From Cephalothrix simula (taxonomy: Eukaryota > Nemertea > Palaeonemertea > Archinemertea > Cephalotrichidae): DNA of 10,579 nt. This document shows, one piece after another, positions 7,938-10,579 of this stretch. Position 1 is the first letter of the stretch, and every line of letters starts with the position of its first letter. A model generated the notes under the pieces. That model ran no database searches and was not told the DNA's origin. It worked only from the letters and a program-made list of their open reading frames with translations. The position numbers and the translations under genes are program-made. The stretch is from NCBI GenBank assembly GCA_035591015.1, contig JAXIUW010232507.1, positions 7,354-17,932 of the forward strand, written 5' to 3'.

Positions 7938-8147
7938 TTAAGAAAAAATTAAATAACTTGCGAAAAAGATAAGATAAGATAAAAGATAACAAAAATTAGA
8001 TACTAAGATAAGATACTAAAACATAATGAAACACTAACTTTTAATTCCAACTTTATTTTGATTTTTTTTAATGAGATAATTAGATATTGTTTAAATGACA
8101 ATCTTTTCCGCAAAGCATTTAGCCATCAACATTATTTTTGCAAAACT
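7938..8147. repeat. Direct repeat unit, copy 2
   Basis: Second copy of the 7688-7913 unit, about 250 bp downstream, with small deletions and substitutions: the GATAA array is re-arranged, and a segment near 8080 is shortened. Its ends CTTGCGAAAAAG (7957-7968) and CTTTTCCGCAAAG (8103-8115) form an imperfect inverted pair like those of copy 1. Divergence is clearly greater than between the 88-bp copies at 8493-8670, so this duplication looks older. Confidence 0.75.
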
Positions 8148-8492
8148 ATAAATATATAACAACTTCTAAAAATATCACAAATGAATTGAAAATGAGAATG
8201 AAAATGATAATGAAATGAATTTACAAGTTAACGGGCTAAATAGCAGTTTTAAATAATAGTTTTAAGATTTAAATACTATTTAATGCTTAGACCAAAAAAC
8301 TAGACACAAAATTCTAAAAATCCCAATAAATCCAAAACAAAAGATCAAATCCAAAAAAATTCGGAATGCCCCTAAATACATAATACCCTGACAACTTTTT
8401 CCCCGAAATTTCTCAAGGAGAAACTCCCATAAATATCCCCAAACTTTTGAGGCTAATTTTGACCGGTGTCCGACCGTGATCTTTTAATCAAT
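8148..8492. other. AT-rich spacer, no gene seen
   Basis: Includes a purine-rich run of GAATGAAAATGAGAATGA-like units (about 8180-8218). Nothing else stands out and no coding potential is visible. Confidence 0.55.
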
Positions 8493-8670
8493 GAAAAAAA
8501 TGTTGCCATTTTTAGTTTATTTATTTATTTTTGCAAAATTTGAATCACAAAACGTTGATTAAGGATAAAGCAACAGTACGAGAAAAAATTTTGCCATTTT
8601 TAGTTTATTTATCTATTTTTGCAAAATTTGAATCACAAAACGTTGATTAAGGATAAAGCAACAGTACGAG
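8493..8670. repeat. Near-perfect 88-bp tandem duplication
   Basis: Two adjacent copies with period 88: TTGCCATTTTTAG begins at 8503 and again at 8591, and CAGTACGAG ends the units at 8574-8582 and 8662-8670. Over the roughly 80 bp compared I see one substitution (TTATTTATT versus TTATCTATT) apart from the A/T-rich join. Near identity implies a recent duplication or homogenisation. The TTTTTGCAAAA block also resembles the ends of the 7688-8147 units, so the two repeat families may be related. Confidence 0.9.
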
Positions 8671-8729
8671 ACATCTATAAATAAGAGCTGAACTAACCAC
8701 CATAACATCGTACGTGTACCGGTGTGATA

Positions 8730-8872
8730 GTGTCCCTAGGTTTTAAAGTCCCCTTGTATACAAAATGTATATAGTGAGAGGACATTAATCCCCAGGTTGA
8801 AAATCTATAACCAGCTTCTTTCATGTCACCTGTACAAAATTTATTGGGGTGGATATTAATCCCTGGGGACAC
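8730..8872. repeat. Modular inverted/direct repeat element with GTGTCCC ends
   Basis: GTGTCCCTAGG (8730-8740) and CCTGGGGACAC (8862-8872) are inverted repeats with one mismatch, and similarity continues inward through a TTTAAAGTCCCC / reverse-complement TTAATATCCACCCC stretch. Inside, GGACATTAATCCCCAGG (8780-8796) recurs as GGATATTAATCCCTGG (8851-8866). The 143-bp unit therefore consists of repeated variants of one module in both orientations, typical of small non-autonomous DNA elements. No coding capacity is present, and target-site duplications are not obvious. Confidence 0.55.
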
Positions 8873-8897
8873 TCATCCCTTTTACATAGGTTTTTTA

Positions 8898-8910
8898 GGG
8901 GGGGTGGGGG
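8898..8910 (+). repeat. G-rich run G7-T-G5
   Basis: Thirteen bases with a single T, followed by TTTAAATAATTTTGGGG. Together these give G-runs that could stack, but spacing to the last run is long, so a stable G-quadruplex is uncertain. The region 8911-9190 beyond it is AT-rich with no gene. Confidence 0.6.
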
Positions 8911-9198
8911 TTTAAATAATTTTGGGGAAAATATAAGGTTTTATAATTGGATTTGCAGGTTTTTTAATTCATCATAATTTTAGTGAATCTCATTTAAGTG
9001 AGTTATTTAGTAAAGTATAAAATATTTTGTCAAAGATTTCAAAAGACTTATTTTACTTTTTACGTTCCTTTGTGCAATATGAGCATGAGCAGTTAATATT
9101 CAAAATCCTTTAATTTGATTGGCTAAAACTCCATCACGTGCTGTCGAATAATTGATGATATCATGATGTTGGGACTTCCCGTCATGTTTTTGCTTTAG

Positions 9199-9399
9199 AT
9201 TGTACAACAAGTAGATACCAAACCATGATTGGACCTCGCTCTTTTGTAGTATTGGTAATGTGATATTTGTCATATTTTTTACTCGGATGGCGCGCCTCGT
9301 GCTATATCAGGTTCTGCTGCGTCCTCGCCAAAATATCACTTACCTGTACACCAGTCCAAACACTACAAAATCATGATATGGTACTTCTTGTTGTACAAT
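9199..9399. mobile_element. 201-bp fold-back MITE-like element
   Basis: A perfect 13-bp terminal inverted repeat, ATTGTACAACAAG (9199-9211) and its complement (9387-9399), bounds an imperfect palindrome. After the ends, left GATACCAAACCATGATT pairs with right AGTACCATATCATGATT read in reverse complement. TTTTGTAGTATTGG pairs with TTTTGTAGTGTTTGG, and GTGATATTT (9260-9268) pairs with AAATATCAC (9331-9339), set nearly symmetrically. The centre is GC-rich and contains GGCGCGCC. No transposase is encoded, so it would be non-autonomous. I see no clear target-site duplication, so family assignment is open. A short minus-strand frame overlapping its right end is not credible as a gene. Confidence 0.65.
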
Positions 9400-10180
9400 A
9401 AAAATAATTGGCCGGCACAACGCGCCTAGGCAAATAACTGCTATTTGGCATTCAGAAAGCGTCGAAATTTGTGTAATTTTTAAATGCCAATTTTGACAAG
9501 GCTGCCTCGAGTTTGGTTTGACGTGAAATACAATTTTATCAAGTGGCATCTTTACACTGGAAGTGACAAATTATGGCAATATGTGATCTCAGCAGACACA
9601 TCATTATACGCTAATTTAAGCAATAGATTCCAGGGGAGATAATTAAAAGGTTCACAAAGATTTGCCTCAGGGAGTCAAATTTTCTTGTTGTTAACTGATC
9701 TCGTAAGTGCTTCACAATAAAGGGCAAGTTATTGATGTGATATACATCCATTTGTAGGATAATTGAATAATTGGTCAGGCCTAAATTTTCTTATTTTCAT
9801 AAATTGTGATAGAAATTATGTACAAATGAGAGAAAACTTCAACTTCAATATTTGATGAATCATCAAAGTTTAAAAATGAAATAAAAAATTCATAAACAAG
9901 AAATCAAATTCAACAGCATTTTATCTACCATAGGGAACTATCGGGTTTATTTATGTCCGGTATCGAATATCAGTAGACTGATCCCGGATCATGATTTTCG
10001 TCAAAACGATTTTAAATATTAAACTATACTTAAATAATATGAATTTAGTTTAAAATAATTATAGCCGTATTTTCCAAAACAAATGATTTGGAATAAGTTT
10101 TTTTTCAATAATTTTTAATAGGGTAATCAAACTTTTTAGCCATTTTTTTAAATTACTTATCAATAACAATTATATATTCA
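9400..10180. other. Gene-free intergenic DNA
   Basis: Moderately AT-rich with no credible ORF or RNA gene. Short near-palindromic words such as TTTGATGAATCATCAAA (about 9851-9867) are present, but no longer repeat structure stands out. Confidence 0.5.
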
Positions 10181-10440
10181 TGGGGGGAGCGCTGTAGACA
10201 CCAAATTAAATTATTCAAAAAGTTGTTTAAATCGGTAGTTTGGGATGAAATCTACAGTAGCTTTCGTTCTAGGCCTCGATACTCGACCCCCATACTCAGC
10301 TGCTCTTCCATGCCCCACCCAGGTCTTTACTGTAACTGCCTCGTACATCCAGGGTCTGATAATATATTTTTGTGCCTGTCAGCGGTTATGTATACCAAGT
10401 GAAAAGACGCCTGTGGAAGGGTTAGGAGGTTAGGACCCCG
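10181..10440. other. Less AT-rich patch, possible degraded transposon
   Basis: This patch contrasts with its AT-rich surroundings. It begins near GGGGGGAGCGCTGTAGACACC and runs to GGACCCCGG. It contains an ATG-initiated 62-codon plus-strand frame (10245-10433) with no domain I recognise, several Cys and Pro, and no supporting splice or homology signal. I would not call it a gene. GCTGTAGA (10191-10198) and TCTACAGTAGC (about 10251-10261) are loosely inverted. An old transposable-element fragment is the simplest explanation, but I do not recognise a family. Confidence 0.3.
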
Positions 10441-10579
10441 GAATTTTTTTAAATGAGCCCTTTTTGTGCGTTTTTTTCTGAAGTATATTTTTAATCAAAG
10501 TACACAATAGTATAGATAAATTGGCCACACGGTTTTAATGAGGCTAAAAAATGCCCCCCCCCGCGAAAATCTCCGAAGT

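Noticed and set aside
9340-9549. 69-codon minus-strand frame
   Set aside because: It overlaps the fold-back element's right arm and has no recognisable domain.

Overview
The window is animal (metazoan) nuclear DNA: AT-rich, mostly non-coding, and with one clear gene. That gene is a complete, uninterrupted FoxA (forkhead box A / HNF3-type) transcription factor on the minus strand at 1714-2970. The 418-residue protein has a full forkhead DNA-binding domain with the FoxA-type sequence, a Groucho-binding (eh1-like) motif and a FoxA-type C-terminal block. I see no second credible protein gene and no tRNA or rRNA. The single-exon FoxA in AT-rich, repeat-laden flanks suggests an invertebrate. My best guess is an ambulacrarian deuterostome such as a hemichordate, but this rests on the look of the protein and is not proven by the sequence.

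Layout: 1-1713 lies downstream of foxA and should hold its 3' UTR and possible downstream regulatory DNA, including a GC-rich patch at 921-990 with paired TCACCTC motifs. 2971-3241 is an ATG-free leader/promoter zone with a GC box and a reverse CCAAT box. 3330-3900 is upstream DNA with a diverged short duplication, a 14-bp palindrome centred on CACGTG and a TGATCA minisatellite. 3900-7690 is a long AT-rich gene desert with one small repeat near 4950-5100 and a few perfect hairpins. 7688-9399 is a repeat block: a ~225-bp direct duplication with GATAA-rich arrays, a nearly perfect 88-bp tandem duplication, a modular inverted-repeat element and a 201-bp fold-back MITE-like element. 9400-10579 is again gene-free, with a less AT-rich patch at 10180-10440 that may be old transposon DNA.

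In deuterostomes FoxA is known to lie in the 'pharyngeal' gene cluster with nkx2.1, nkx2.2, msxlx, pax1/9, slc25A21 and mipol1. None of these neighbours is visible here, so linkage cannot be tested from this window. Functionally the window is one developmental regulator in a large non-coding neighbourhood. The interesting unexplained material is its candidate cis-regulatory DNA and the cluster of small, apparently non-autonomous repeats upstream of it. I found no convincing new multi-gene system.
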